From Acheta domesticus (Eukaryota > Arthropoda > Insecta > Orthoptera > Gryllidae), in contig JAHLJT010000631.1 of assembly GCA_031308135.1 (NCBI GenBank), forward strand, positions 223,023,654-223,087,653: a stretch of DNA of 64,000 bases, read 5' to 3'. Position 1 is the first letter of the stretch. The number at the start of each line of letters is the position of its first letter. A program made the translations under genes and the position numbers. The notes beneath the pieces were generated by a model. That model had not been told where the DNA came from, did no database searches, and was given only the letters and a program-made list of their open reading frames with translations. Shown here in pieces: positions 1 to 10,764 of the stretch.

Positions 1-1787
1 TGAATACTTTTTATTGTGGTCAAATACGTTAATATAATGCCACACATTACAATTATTGTTCATACTTCATATTTGTTTTGGTTCCAAAGCTGTGCTGGAA
101 GGGACATGTAAAGATGGAACTAGCAGTTACATATGTACTTTCTCTTATTGATTGTAAAGGGTATGTAATATTTAAGATGTCATTTTTTATCCTACTAATA
201 CATAATCCTCATCTTAAGGCCTTATCGAAACGAAACATAAGAGACTCATACTTTTAATAAAACAAAAATTACAATTATTATTATTACTACTATTATTAGT
301 AGTAGTAATGATAAATAATAATTTTAATATTTCAGAATTCAAACGCTTTAATGGAAATTTTATAATGGAACTTCTGCAATTGAATTCAAGGTACTGGGTC
401 TTATACTTATAAATATATTCAAGAAAGAAAAACATTATTTTGTATGGGCCGAATTCGAACTCGAAAATTTCAGCTGATGGTATCAGCGCGCAAACAACGG
501 CGCTAACTGCCGCCGCAGCTAAACAACACTTCTCAGTGATCGTTAGTTCCAACACCTTGGATATTCTCGTATAAATCACTCAAATTTTGAAAATATTGTA
601 GACGAAATAAGTTTATGGTGTATAATTGAAAAACAAATCACCTCGAATATATCGACAGAAATGTGTAAATTCAGTATTGAAGGTGTCGGACGGGTTTGAA
701 AAGAATCAACTTTGTCACCAACATCGACGGGTAATTCATGGAATTCAGCAGTACCTGAATGCATAAAACTTGAAATATTTTGTGCAACATTCACAACAGA
801 TCCTTATCATGAGGGAGACAGATAAACAAGTATTTATGAGATAAAATGTTATTCTGTAGAGTTGATAATGACACGCTGAATTAAATAATCTCACCCGAAA
901 ATGAAAGCTAATCAAAATATCAATCAACAGCTCACAGAGTGCAAAAGTATATTATAAAACTCGTTTCGTCCGTATTTCTAGCAATACGTAATAAAATTAG
1001 TTCAAATGTCAAGACGACAAGTAAAAGTAGAGAAACAAATGCAACAAATCCACCGCCTTACAAGGAGCCATTTTATCTTTCTAATGAAGTAACTTATCGA
1101 GTTTCACTTTAGGCTGCGACGAGAGAGGTGTGAACCTTGTACGGAGACGTTCCAACGAATGTGTATTTTAAGAAATATTGCAAAACGAGTTCACTCTTTC
1201 AGAATAGTTATTTATGCACCAAGGGCGTTATAAGCGTTCTAAATCGATCGGCGACAAATTCCCAAATTGTCCCGAGGGCGATATGTCGCCCAAGATCATT
1301 AGAATCAGTGAACGCCCCTGGTACATACGTAATTTTATTTTTTGTCTAATTTTATTGATTCAGATATACTTATTTACTAATTTACTAGAGTTACCTTGAC
1401 TCGGTTTGTCTTTTCAAATTCCCTTCCCATGATTCCCTCTCATAATTCCCTCCGTAAGAGAACATGTAGCATCATTCAACTGTTTTCCCATTTCCCTCAG
1501 ATCCAGGTAAGTTATGCAGTGTATATGGAGCTCTGCATGGAAGGCAATAACAAGATATAACGTGAACGTATAAAAAATAAAGTAATTTTTCTTTTAAGTA
1601 GTTTCTGATCTTAAGAAGCCACACTTGCTGTATCTGATAAGAGAAGAAAGTTATGTGACGGACACTGTTTCCTGGGGTATAAAGCCACGGAATCTGCTAG
1701 TAATTCTTAAGAAGCGGCCAAGCGCTTACTGAGAGTCTATGAATCCAGGTATAATTTTATAATTACCTAATTTAAACAAAACACTTG
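1..1787. other. AT-rich stretch without a recognisable gene
   Basis: All open frames here are short and lack recognisable domains. A degenerate ATT/AGT-type simple sequence lies at about 265-320. I see no splice-flanked exon that I can defend and no transposon protein. Confidence 0.5.
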
Positions 1788-2591
1788 TTATTACTTTCTC
1801 GCTGCGGAGTAGAGAGAACGAATGGCGGCAAATCTCCTCTCCGTTCGTTCGTTCGTCCGTTCGTCCGTTCGTCCGTTCGTCCGTTCGTCCGTTCGTCCGT
1901 TCGTCCGTTCGTCCGTTCGTCCGTTCGTCCGTTCGTCCGTTCGTCCGTTCGTCCGTTCGTCCGTTCGTTCGTTCGTTCGTTCGTCCGTTCGTCCGTCCGC
2001 CCGTCCGTCCGTTCGTCCGTCCATCTGCGTGACCGTCTGTGAACAACGCTAGCGGCTAAACTATTCAGCCGATTTTCTCCATAATTGATATTTCCCAATC
2101 GATCTGACTGATGTAATAGTCCCTTGAATTTGAAACCGAAATTTAGCTTTGGAGGGTATATTACATGAAGCCCCTAGCACTTTTTCCAAATTTTCAAAAA
2201 AATAGTTTCAACGTTTTTGAATAAATTTGTGTTGTTGAATAGCGTGAAGGACATTTAAGAAAATGGTGAAGGTCTCATGTTCGTTGAAAACTGATTTTTC
2301 AAAAATTGCAAAAGATCAAACTTTTTGGGAGTCATCCTGTAACTAAAATATTAAAGATAGAGATTTTTTTCCCTTAATGAAAATTTCAAATATTCAAATT
2401 TTTTCGGCGTCTTCCTTCAACTACAATTAAGAGGATATTGATTTTTCCCTTAGTGAAATCTGTTCTTTTAAGAAAGATTTTGAAATAAGGTCACGAAGAA
2501 TTTTTCGAAAATTTGAGTACTTTTCTCGTAATTTTGCGTGAAAGTCCGGGAAAGAAAGTACGTGCTGTTTTAGCACCACCAGTTTTGAGTC
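1788..2591 (+). mobile_element. GTCY-seeded non-autonomous repeat family, copy 1 (rearranged)
   Basis: This is a diverged member of the family seen more completely at 25564-27569 and 53259-54847. The core after the microsatellite (about 2040-2110) has the family block GCTAGCGGCTAAAC followed by a CCGATTTTCTCC-type block, then AT-rich sequence with the recurrent 'ggcgtcttccttcaacta' segment. It ends at about 2587 in a small hairpin (GTGCT...AGCAC) followed by CACCAG|T. The other end (about 1788-1830, TTACTTTCTCGCTGC) is internally shortened and runs into an expanded microsatellite. No protein is encoded. Family membership is well supported by repeated blocks; the exact ends are approximate. 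Confidence 0.6.
1846..2034. repeat. (CGTTCGTC)n microsatellite
   Basis: About 190 bp of an octamer-like tandem CGTTCGTC, with CGTC/CGCC variants at its right end. It lies at the position where other family copies carry a short GACGGACAGACGG seed, next to the TGTGAACAACGCTAGCGG block. Open frames on both strands (PFVRSSVR-type and TDERTNGR-type) are a product of the repeat and not genes. Confidence 0.9.
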
Positions 2592-3199
2592 GTCCCGTTG
2601 AGTTTTTGGTTGAGCATAGATTCAAACTTAATCTGGTTCTAATTATTGTTTCGATAAAACAATGTAGCGGATGCATTCCGAAACAGACGCTGTCCTTAGG
2701 AGGAAATTTTATTGCGTTCAATACCTCCTAAAGCGAGCGTGCACTAGTGAATAGATTGCACTTGAGATGCTGGTTTGATTCTGCCGACAGAAGAAAGCGA
2801 CTTGATTGATACGTCTTGGAGAAACGATTCGTTTACTTCAGCACTAATCGCAATTACGCCTGAATCGCAATTATTGAGCACTTTCATCAACTGTAAAAAT
2901 CTACAGCTATACAGGACCTTTTTTCTGATATCAGTATTGCCATGTTGAGAAAAGAGAAAAAGTGAGTGGATCTGCCAAGAACTGGTTTCAAATCATGACT
3001 CGCCCTAAAGAGGTGAGAAAGTATCTTCGTTGTTTCGTTTTGCAAAGAGATTTGGTTCATTATTTTCCTTCCCTTCATCTTCCCATGGAAGCTAAAGAAC
3101 ACGCACAATCTCCTTTTATTTCCAAAAACTTGCATTACGAATGCGATCGCTCTTATTGGTTTGTCATTGCATCGTACACTTCTTTGGTACAAACCAACA
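2592..3199. other. Unassigned spacer between two facing repeat copies
   Basis: Roughly 600 bp lying between the hairpin-type ends of two inverted family members. It contains overlapping open frames of 99-118 codons on both strands (2887-3261) with no domain I recognise. Confidence 0.4.
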
Positions 3200-3949
3200 C
3201 TGGTGCTGCTAAAAAGCACGTACTTTCTCGCCCGTACTTCCATGCAAAATTACGCGACTAGTACTAAAATTTTAGAAAAGTTGTACATGACCTTATTTAA
3301 AAATCTATCTTTAAGTAACAGATTTGACTCAGAAAAAATTTCTATCTTCATAATTGTAGTTGCAGGAAGACGACGAAAAAAAATTTGGATGTTTGCAATT
3401 GTCGAAAATTCAAAGGTTTTAACGAAAATGAGACTTGCACCATTCTCTTAAACGTCTTTCACACTATCCAGTAACAAAATTCAATAAAAAAAGATGGAGC
3501 CATTTTATTTTAAAAGTTCGAAAATATCCCAGAGGCTTCATGTAAAGTACCTCCAAAATTAAAATTTCGGTTTCAAATTCAAGGGTCGCGACATCAGCCA
3601 GATCGACTGGGGAATATCAATTTTGGAGAAAATCGGCTGAACGGTTTAGCCGCTAGTGTTGTTCACTGACGGACGGGCAAAATGACGTTTTGCAGTAATT
3701 CGATTTTTCGGTATCAATGACCCAGAAAACATGGATTCTATTTCAAAAGAATACGTGACCCAGAATTCGTGGATTCTACGTCACGTATTAGATGATATTT
3801 TTTCTAAATTTAGCATCTGGATTTATGCACTGTTTCGTTACCTGGGCACTGTAATAAGAGATTTTTTGCCAAGAATTCGCCGTTTTTTCTTTGCACAGCA
3901 TTACATAACTTTATCTCTACTGCAAAAGCGGTAGCAAGAAAGTAAAAAG
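3200..3949 (-). mobile_element. GTCY-seeded repeat family, copy 2 (inverted relative to copy 1)
   Basis: Reads in the opposite direction to copy 1. It begins on the minus strand at about 3949 with a GAAAGTAAAAAG-type end and finishes at about 3200 with a hairpin-like sequence before CACCAG|T. The family core block (GGTTTAGCCGCTAGTG) is at about 3643-3662 and the unexpanded seed CTGACGGACGGG at about 3666-3678. The GCAGCATTACATAACTTT block shared with the other copies ends near 3912, about 40 bp inside the terminus. No coding capacity. Confidence 0.65.
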
Positions 3950-5244
3950 TGTATGTACTCATTTAAATATTTACAAATAAATGAATTAATGCGGAAAATA
4001 TCAAGTCACGGTGTTCAAAATGGCCGCAAAATGGCTTGGAAAGTCGGGGAGATATATTAAAAGTTCGAGTAGCAAGGATGCACATCGAATATTATACATG
4101 CAAGGGATTTTCCAACAGAAAAGTTGGAAAATATCTACATATTCAATATCTGAGAAACATAAACCCCAAACATATTGTTTCATGTTGTTCAGTATTGAGT
4201 GTCAAAAACTATGAAATAAGAGATTCGTTCTTCTCTATTCACTGTGACTCAGAGTTCAACATCTTTCTGAAAACGTAATGAACATATTTTATATTCAGCT
4301 AGTTCTGTATACGTAACTGTACATGTTTGCTGTAGCGAAATAAGTCAAAGAAATTCAGCTGTCCGATGTACGTTAAAAAGTAATGCATTGCGCAATTAAA
4401 ACTACTGAGATTTTTTGTGAAAAGATACGTGTGTCAGATGCTTGCTAGGCATTGCGTTTACATACGCTCGTAAATCTTTGTTCTCGCATTTAAAAACTCT
4501 TCGAACTTAAGAAAACTCGCTTTATTAGCTTCGTAACACTCTTACACTCACATGCTTTCTCGAAGATAAAAAGACGTTGCTTTCAGTAGATCGTTTACAA
4601 CTCACACAATGAAATAATGAATAAATGACAGATAAGCGTTCTTTCTGTTAATGTTACGATTTTATTAGCATTTAGTCTTTATACTATAAAACACGTTCAT
4701 AATAGCAAGCAATAAACATCTGAAACCCGTCCTCTTTCACTTAAAGCAAAAAGAATGAAATTTGGTTGAATGGAAATTTCAATCATCTTTTTAAACAAAA
4801 CCCGTAAGTGTTTGACATTTAGAAAATTGCAAAAAGTGTTGTTTTTTTCATTTCAGAGATTTTAATGAAAATCGGCACTATCAGATACATTTCACTGGAA
4901 CTTTCTTGTGTAAGAGCAAACAAAATTTCAAAAATTTTGAAACATTTTTCCAGAATACCTCTGTCAATAAATTAATTCAGAGAAAGAAAGTTTCTCATTA
5001 CTTTTTATCCAACCCTTGTATCTAACAGTGTTATGTGTGACACATCCCTCAATCCATTCATCTATCGAAATATCCAAATCTATTTTCGGGTACAAAATAT
5101 GTCTCCTCTGCACCTGCGCTAATCTTAACAGCACTAAAACGTGGGCCTTAATGCTGACGTGTGTGCGAATTTACAGCTGAAAATAACAATAAAATGGATT
5201 ATACGACAGATAGACGAGATCACATTGTTGAAGTGATTAAAAAA
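3950..5244. other. Unassigned AT-rich stretch
   Basis: No gene, RNA or repeat that I can name. Open frames of 60-80 codons (4001-4278, 5161-5352) have no recognisable domain. Confidence 0.4.
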
Positions 5245-5675
5245 TGTACTTTTTTTAAAAATTTATTTCTACTTGTTCGACATATTTGTCTTTCAGGGGT
5301 TTGGACATTACAAACAAATAACTGGCGATTTGATACTCACTGGAACCTGTAGTAGGAATTATTAACAATTAAATTTTTGAAAAGGTTATGCTATGAAAAA
5401 AAAGGTGTGTAAAAAAGATTTTGAATAGAAGGATATGTTGTAAATGTAGTAATTATGGTGGATGAAATATATCTTTAGGAAATTTTGATAGTATACGTCG
5501 AGGAAAATGATATGTTTGACCTAAATTGAAAGTGCGGGTCTGTTGTAAGTCATCTAAGGAGTTGAAAAATTTAAGGCTTTTTGAACGAATTAGGGAGTTG
5601 ATAGTGTCAATTTTCAGTTTATTATGGAGTTGAGAGTTGGGAATATACCAGGGTAAGTGAAATATTTTCCTGAAA
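5245..5675 (-). pseudogene. Jockey-type LINE, 3' end of ORF2 (fragment)
   Basis: The minus-strand translation of about 5395-5670 gives the end of a Jockey-group reverse transcriptase: LPWYIPNSQLHNKLKI, then a segment ending FNLGQTYHFPRRI and FPKDIFHPP. It aligns closely, block for block, with the Jockey C-terminus at 31960-32260 in this window (WFIPNTQIHNEL, FNLGKTYPFPRRI, FPKDKFHPP), and the two copies also share downstream DNA (TTTGTCTTTCAG block at about 5285-5297 and 31856-31867). A T-run on the plus strand near 5250 is where a poly(A) tail would sit. Everything 5' of the last ~80 codons is missing. It is a 5'-truncated, dead LINE insertion, consistent with normal target-primed insertion. 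Confidence 0.75.
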
Positions 5676-6615
5676 AAAAAAGAAAGAAAAAAAATGTACT
5701 TCGAAGATTAATTGAGTATTTCGTGTTTCCGGTCACGCGCCCGGAAACACACGTGGTATTTCTGGTTGTGCGCGTCAAACGGTGTGGTCCTAACTTCCGA
5801 CAGTGTCGCGTAGGGTATATCTCGGAAGGTGGAAGTGTTTCTTCCAGTAGAACGTGAGATCCTGCGCCGACCTACACATCGGCCAGCATGGGAGCTTCCC
5901 AATCTTGGGAGCTTCCCACTTGCAGGTCTCTTCACTATGGGAGCTCCGCCACGACTTGGACAAACTTTGAGCTCGAGAACTGGTCACGCGACATGTGTAG
6001 TAAGGTGCGTGTAAGTGTGTGTGTGTGTGTAAGGGTAAAGGAAGAGTCAAGGATCAGGAAGGAAAGATTGCGCGCGAGCCGTTGCACGTTTGTTAAGGTA
6101 CTGCTCCGGCACTCAATGGAGAAATTAAGGAATACTACCGACCAGAACAGCCTGTAATTCTCCCACAGACAGCAGTTGTGTAAGACGCTATCTAGTGTGG
6201 AAAGTCCGCTACTGACTGATCCGGACTCGAACGCCAAGACCTCCCAGTCTGACATTGCAATGGCAACATTTGTTGTCCTCAGATCTCTCAGTCGGTCTTA
6301 ATCTAAACATTGATGGCAACGTCATTCTGGTTTCAATTTGTCTTCTGTTTTCCAAACCCTCGAAGACCGAGTTCTTCTGTAGGAGAGGCACAATGCTACA
6401 AAATCATTCGTGAAAATAATTTCTTTGTTAATGAATATACACGGCTGTTTGTGAAAATCGCCCAGAAGTAATAGTCGGAATCACGTAAAAATCAGTGGAT
6501 GTGTACAACAGTGTATCCATAAGAAGTTATTAAATTTGCAGAGATGGCGTGCACGTTGGCCTAGCAGCTCCCTCTTTTGTGTGACACTTCAGTTCAGTGT
6601 TACGCCACACCTAAT
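5676..6615. other. Moderately GC-rich stretch with a dispersed-repeat segment
   Basis: No gene recognised. A short GT tract is at about 6014-6031. The GACCTACAC block at about 5868-5876, preceded by GAGATCCTGCGCC, resembles the sequence at 58560-58590 (GAGATCTCGCACCGACCTACAC), so part of this stretch is probably a dispersed repeat of unknown class. Confidence 0.4.
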
Positions 6616-6619
6616 CGGT

Positions 6620-7015
6620 GTAGATCCGTCAAACTACGTGAAAACGTGCAAGCAAGTACCGGTTTTAGAGTCCGAGGTATTTCTCCTCCTGCAAGCACCC
6701 TTACATGCCATATTTCAGCAGGGCAATACCCGACATCATGTGGCGAGAAATGTGCAAGCTTTCCGCCAGAAAGGACGTGTACTACTGTTTCCTTGGCCCG
6801 TACGTTCGCCTGACCTGTCGCCCATCGAAAATGTCTGGAATATGATCGGTCGGCAAATTGTTCCTTCTGGCCCTCTTGAAGCCACTGTTGATGTTTTGTC
6901 ACGCATAGAAACCGCGTGGCAGTGTGTTCCCCGGTAGCATATCCAGGCTCTCTTTGAATCCATGCCACGTCAAGAGGATCTGATGGCAGCGCGTGGCGGC
7001 TTCACACCGTACTAA
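6620..7015 (+). pseudogene. Tc1-like (Tc1/mariner) transposase, C-terminal remnant
   Basis: This frame encodes the second half of a DDE transposase that cuts and pastes a Tc1-like element at TA dinucleotides. Visible motifs in order are VLESEVFLLLQAPLHAIFQQ, then GNTRHHVARNVQAF, then PWPVRSPDLSPIENVW with the third acidic residue region, and the terminal HIQALFESMPRQ ... ARGGFTPY stop at 7013-7015. Two lesions are visible. The conserved Asp after FQQ (normally FQQDN) is replaced by Gly, removing a catalytic residue, and an in-frame TAG at 6935-6937 interrupts the last quarter while the same frame continues coherently afterwards. The N-terminal DNA-binding half is absent. It is a dead fragment. 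Assignment to Tc1-like rather than mariner rests on the SPDLSPIE(N/H)VWDM-type motif. Confidence 0.85.
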
Positions 7016-7656
7016 ATTCTCAAGGTCAAAATGTAGATACAGTTCTGTAATTCTAATCATTTGTATATTGTGATATTCCTAATCTGTGGTATAAATGTCA
7101 TTGTAATAGTGGTCCTGCTTGGTGTTGCAATTTTCACACATATCAGTGTATTACGTCTAGATGACAAGGCAGACGTACTGCGAAGACACGAAACAAAACA
7201 CAAAATACAAAAATTAAAAACAGATGTTTTCGTTTAGCCCTCTGGCAGTGTGTAATGGGAGACTCAATTTAACGACCGACCCGCATTATAAGCTTTCAAA
7301 TGAGCCGCCGCTAACTTCTTTTCTAGGTGGTCTGAGGGCATCAGAATCATTAGCAATCGTTAGGCGCTTAGCTCTTTATACAGAGTGATGATTAATTAGC
7401 GTCCTTCGTGAAGCTGAGACTTGAATGCTATATTTATCATTTCTGCGCATACAAGCTTTGGGAGAAAGTCTTTTATGCAATTTCCATAAACTAAAACAGA
7501 ATTTAAAAGATTTTTCAAACGAAGGGCACGAGTAAAAAATTGAAAAAACATAAACAATTGGAACGTACTTCAAACATTTTCGCATTTTCAATTGACTATT
7601 GCAACTTAGAAATGTTTGTAAGATGCAACTTCACACCAGTCAGAGTGTCATCAAGC
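7016..7656. other. 3' flank of the Tc1-like remnant and unassigned sequence
   Basis: The first ~130 bp probably belong to the 3' non-coding end of the Tc1-like element. The rest has no recognisable feature. Confidence 0.35.
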
Positions 7657-10221
7657 CCAAAGGGTCCCCCCCGATAAGATGGTAAAAAGTTCCCCTCAAC
7701 CAAATTACATATGAGTGGTTACACTATAATTCTAACATAAAAATAATATTTTTGAAAGGTTTCTTAGCCTCCGTCCCACCACCCACACCCCTATACAACC
7801 AAAAACGTGTTTTTTTAATTTCAATTTTTTCGACAACTGAACACTATTTATTCAGACTGAAAAAATATGATAAATAAGAATACAACTTGGACTATCAGAA
7901 AAACATTTTTTAATATTTTCTCAGGCCCAAATTCGAACACAAAAAAATATTTTCGAAAACAAATATCAAAAAATATTTTTTACTGTATCTTAGAGGCCTG
8001 GAACAGGCTTGAAAAAAATGCCAAAGGTTCCTCTTCACACACAAATTGTTGTGTATTTTTTCAGATTTTTCCGATTACTGGGCTGCAGTTAAAAAAATAA
8101 AAACCATTTTCCCGCCTTTAAAACACCTGGACTTTCAATATACTTTGAAAATGACTGCAATGGTTCTGTGCATTTATATTAGTGTTTATTATACATTTGT
8201 ATACCTTGTTGTAGCACCCAATAAAGTTTTGATTTTGGAATATGCTTACCAAGTATCATTTTTAAAGCTTTCTAATCGTTAGCATATGTAATCGTATGCT
8301 ACGGATAGACGATAGTTTTGGCAATTTATAAGAAACAATCGACACAAGACCTTGTAAGTGTGATACTGGTAGATAAAGAATTACATCCCATCCTACATCA
8401 AACAGATTTTAGAAGAAAAAATAGAAGTTTGCAGATTATGACATACAAAAAAAGATTATTGCAACACACATTATAATGGCAAATAACTCGGAAGCGATGC
8501 TTCCTAGGCCTTTTAAACCAGGTTTGCTTAACTCATGGGGACACGACTTTTTTTTAACAAGTAAATTCTAACAGACGACATGTTTTGGGGGACGGGTAGA
8601 TGACAAATGGGGACATGATAAGGGACATTTCGTGTGCAGGATAGATGGGGGACAGTGGGGAAGTGAAGGGGGACACATTAGGCCCCGATTATGTTGTTGG
8701 GATGTATTTTTCAAAATACCACTTTTATGATCCTCCTATTTTACAATTTTGCATATTAGTTCTTTTGGGTGCGCCTTTTCCGTAGCACAGATGGACAGAA
8801 AAGAGAAGCCGATATCAATGTAAAATTAAATTGAAGGAAAATACTGAAATTATCTTTCACGATAAAATTAACGGGACTATTTTATTTTCTGCGAATTTTT
8901 ATCTCAACGCTCAGCAATATTGGAATGAATTCTCTCGCACAGTACCGGGTTTGTAGTGCCATGAACTACTTTTCGAGGAATGGGAGTTTGCAGTTGGGTG
9001 CTACATTAAATCAATTTTCAATTTTCGTACAATTATTATTTACAAAGTGCAGAGTTTTCGCACGTGTACAGATTGTACGAGTGTCTCCATATTTATACGT
9101 ATTCAAGAACAAATACGTAGGTAAAGGAAAATACAACTTTTTCTCTAGTCTGAAGCATCTACAGGCGTGAAACCACAGGCTTACGCAACTAATGCGTTAC
9201 TATTTATCTGTCCGGGATTTATCTGTTCTAGGCTCAGTTGTCAACGTTTAAGCTGCTATTCTGTGGCCTTCCTCCTCAAGCAAGGTCGCACGTGCCTAGG
9301 ACGCGGCAACTGCCAAACTGCCAAGTGGTTGACTACAAATATCTTAGTTTTTTTTAAAACTATGACCCAGCTATTAAAAAAATATGAAAAAATTCACAAA
9401 CATTCTGAGATGAAGTTTTAAGATTATTTTCGTGCCAGTGTCTGTGTTCTAAGACAAGTAAAACAATGCTTGTAAATCTGGGTCTAACCTCTTCCCCTTC
9501 ATTTTTCCACATGTCCCCCAATTATCCCTCAAATATGACCAAATTATTATTTAATAAATTGCCAAACACTATTATCTTTCCTTAGCGTATGATATTCTCA
9601 TACAAAGGATTAGAAAGGTTTAAAAAATGATACTTTTTAAGTATATCAAAACTTTATCGGGTGCTACAACAATGTATACAAATGTATAATAAACACTAAA
9701 ATAAATGCACAGAACCGTTGCAGTCATTTTCAAAGTATATTGAAAGTCCATGTGTTTTAAAGGCGGGAAAATGGTTTTTATTTTTTTAACTGCAGCCCAG
9801 TAATCGAAAAAATCTGAAAAAATGCACAACAATTTGTGTTTTAAGAGGAACCTTTGACATTTTTTTTCGAGCCTGTTCCAGGCTTCTAAGACACAGTAAA
9901 AAATATTTCTTGATATTTTTTTTCGAAAATATTTTTTTGTGTTCGAATTTGGGCCTGAGAAAAAATTGAAAAATGTTTTTCTGATAGTACAAGTTGTGTT
10001 CTTATTTATCATATTTTTTCAGTCTGATAAAATAGTGTTCAGTTGTCGAAAAAAATTGAAATTAAAAAAACACGTTTTTGGCTGTATAGGGGTGTGGGTG
10101 GTGGGACGGAGGCTAAGAAACCTTTAAAAACTTTTATTTTAATGTTAGAATTATAGTGTAATCACTCATATGTAATTTGGTTGAGGGGAACTTTTTACCA
10201 TCTTGTCCGGGGGGACCCTTT
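7657..10221. mobile_element. Large inverted-repeat (foldback-like) element with ~670-bp arms
   Basis: The sequence from 7657 inward reappears as its reverse complement at 10221 inward. Matching outer ends are AAGGGTCCCCCC / AAGATGGTAAAAAGTTCCCC on the left and the reverse complement at 10186-10221. Similarity continues through a CCACCCACACCCCTATAC block, a TTCTCAGGCCCAAATTCG block and a CTGGGCTGCAGTT block to about 8330 on the left and 9550 on the right. The arms differ at scattered positions, so the element is not a recent duplication artefact. Both arms can be read as a similar 77-130 codon frame beginning MINKNTT, but the frame breaks early in the left arm and I recognise no domain. The ~1.2-kb centre (8331-9549) has GGGGACA-rich stretches (8540-8680) with a partial reverse-complement counterpart near 9490-9540. 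The class is unknown; a non-autonomous terminal-inverted-repeat or foldback transposon is the likeliest reading. Confidence 0.65.
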
Positions 10222-10764
10222 GTCGAACGATGAGTATTTTTCAATAGTTTGGATATGGGTTAAAAAATTTAATTTTTCATAAGTGGGTGAAAACCGTAAA
10301 TCATCAGTTTAATTAATAAGCATCATACACAAAAATACACAAAGCACGTAATTATTAAAAGTTAAAGTAGTGAAAGGACAACAAGTAATAATATTCAGTT
10401 TCTTCATTTTACACATTTCATTCTACAAAGGTGAGATGACCTGATCTGATCGTACGCGGAGGAGGTTTATGCAATTATTCCTCTCTACGCTTGTGCAGGT
10501 GACTACAGTGGTGATTTGCCTATGCTATCCACTGTATATATGATGCATGGTAGAGTAAATAGTGACGGATGAATGACATTGTCATTTATCCATCACTATT
10601 GTCATTCATCCGTCACGGCAGATGGGATATATGAATGTGTAAATATACAACCACGGTGCAAACATGATGAAATTACTCATCACTTACGCAAGAGACTACG
10701 TCACTGACTTGGGGTTCACGGTACAATTAAAATTAATAAACTAACCGTTATTACCGTCACTGAT
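10222..10764. other. Unassigned stretch with a hairpin
   Basis: No gene. An imperfect hairpin spans about 10561-10615: GTGACGGATGAATGAC on the left and its reverse complement GTCATTCATCCGTCAC on the right, with a 23-nt loop that itself repeats part of an arm. Confidence 0.5.

Noticed and set aside
1726..2098. Arg/Thr-rich frames of 76-108 codons
   Set aside because: Produced by the CGTTCGTC repeat.
2887..3261. Overlapping 99- and 118-codon frames
   Set aside because: No domain, opposite strands overlap, and part lies in the end of a non-coding repeat.
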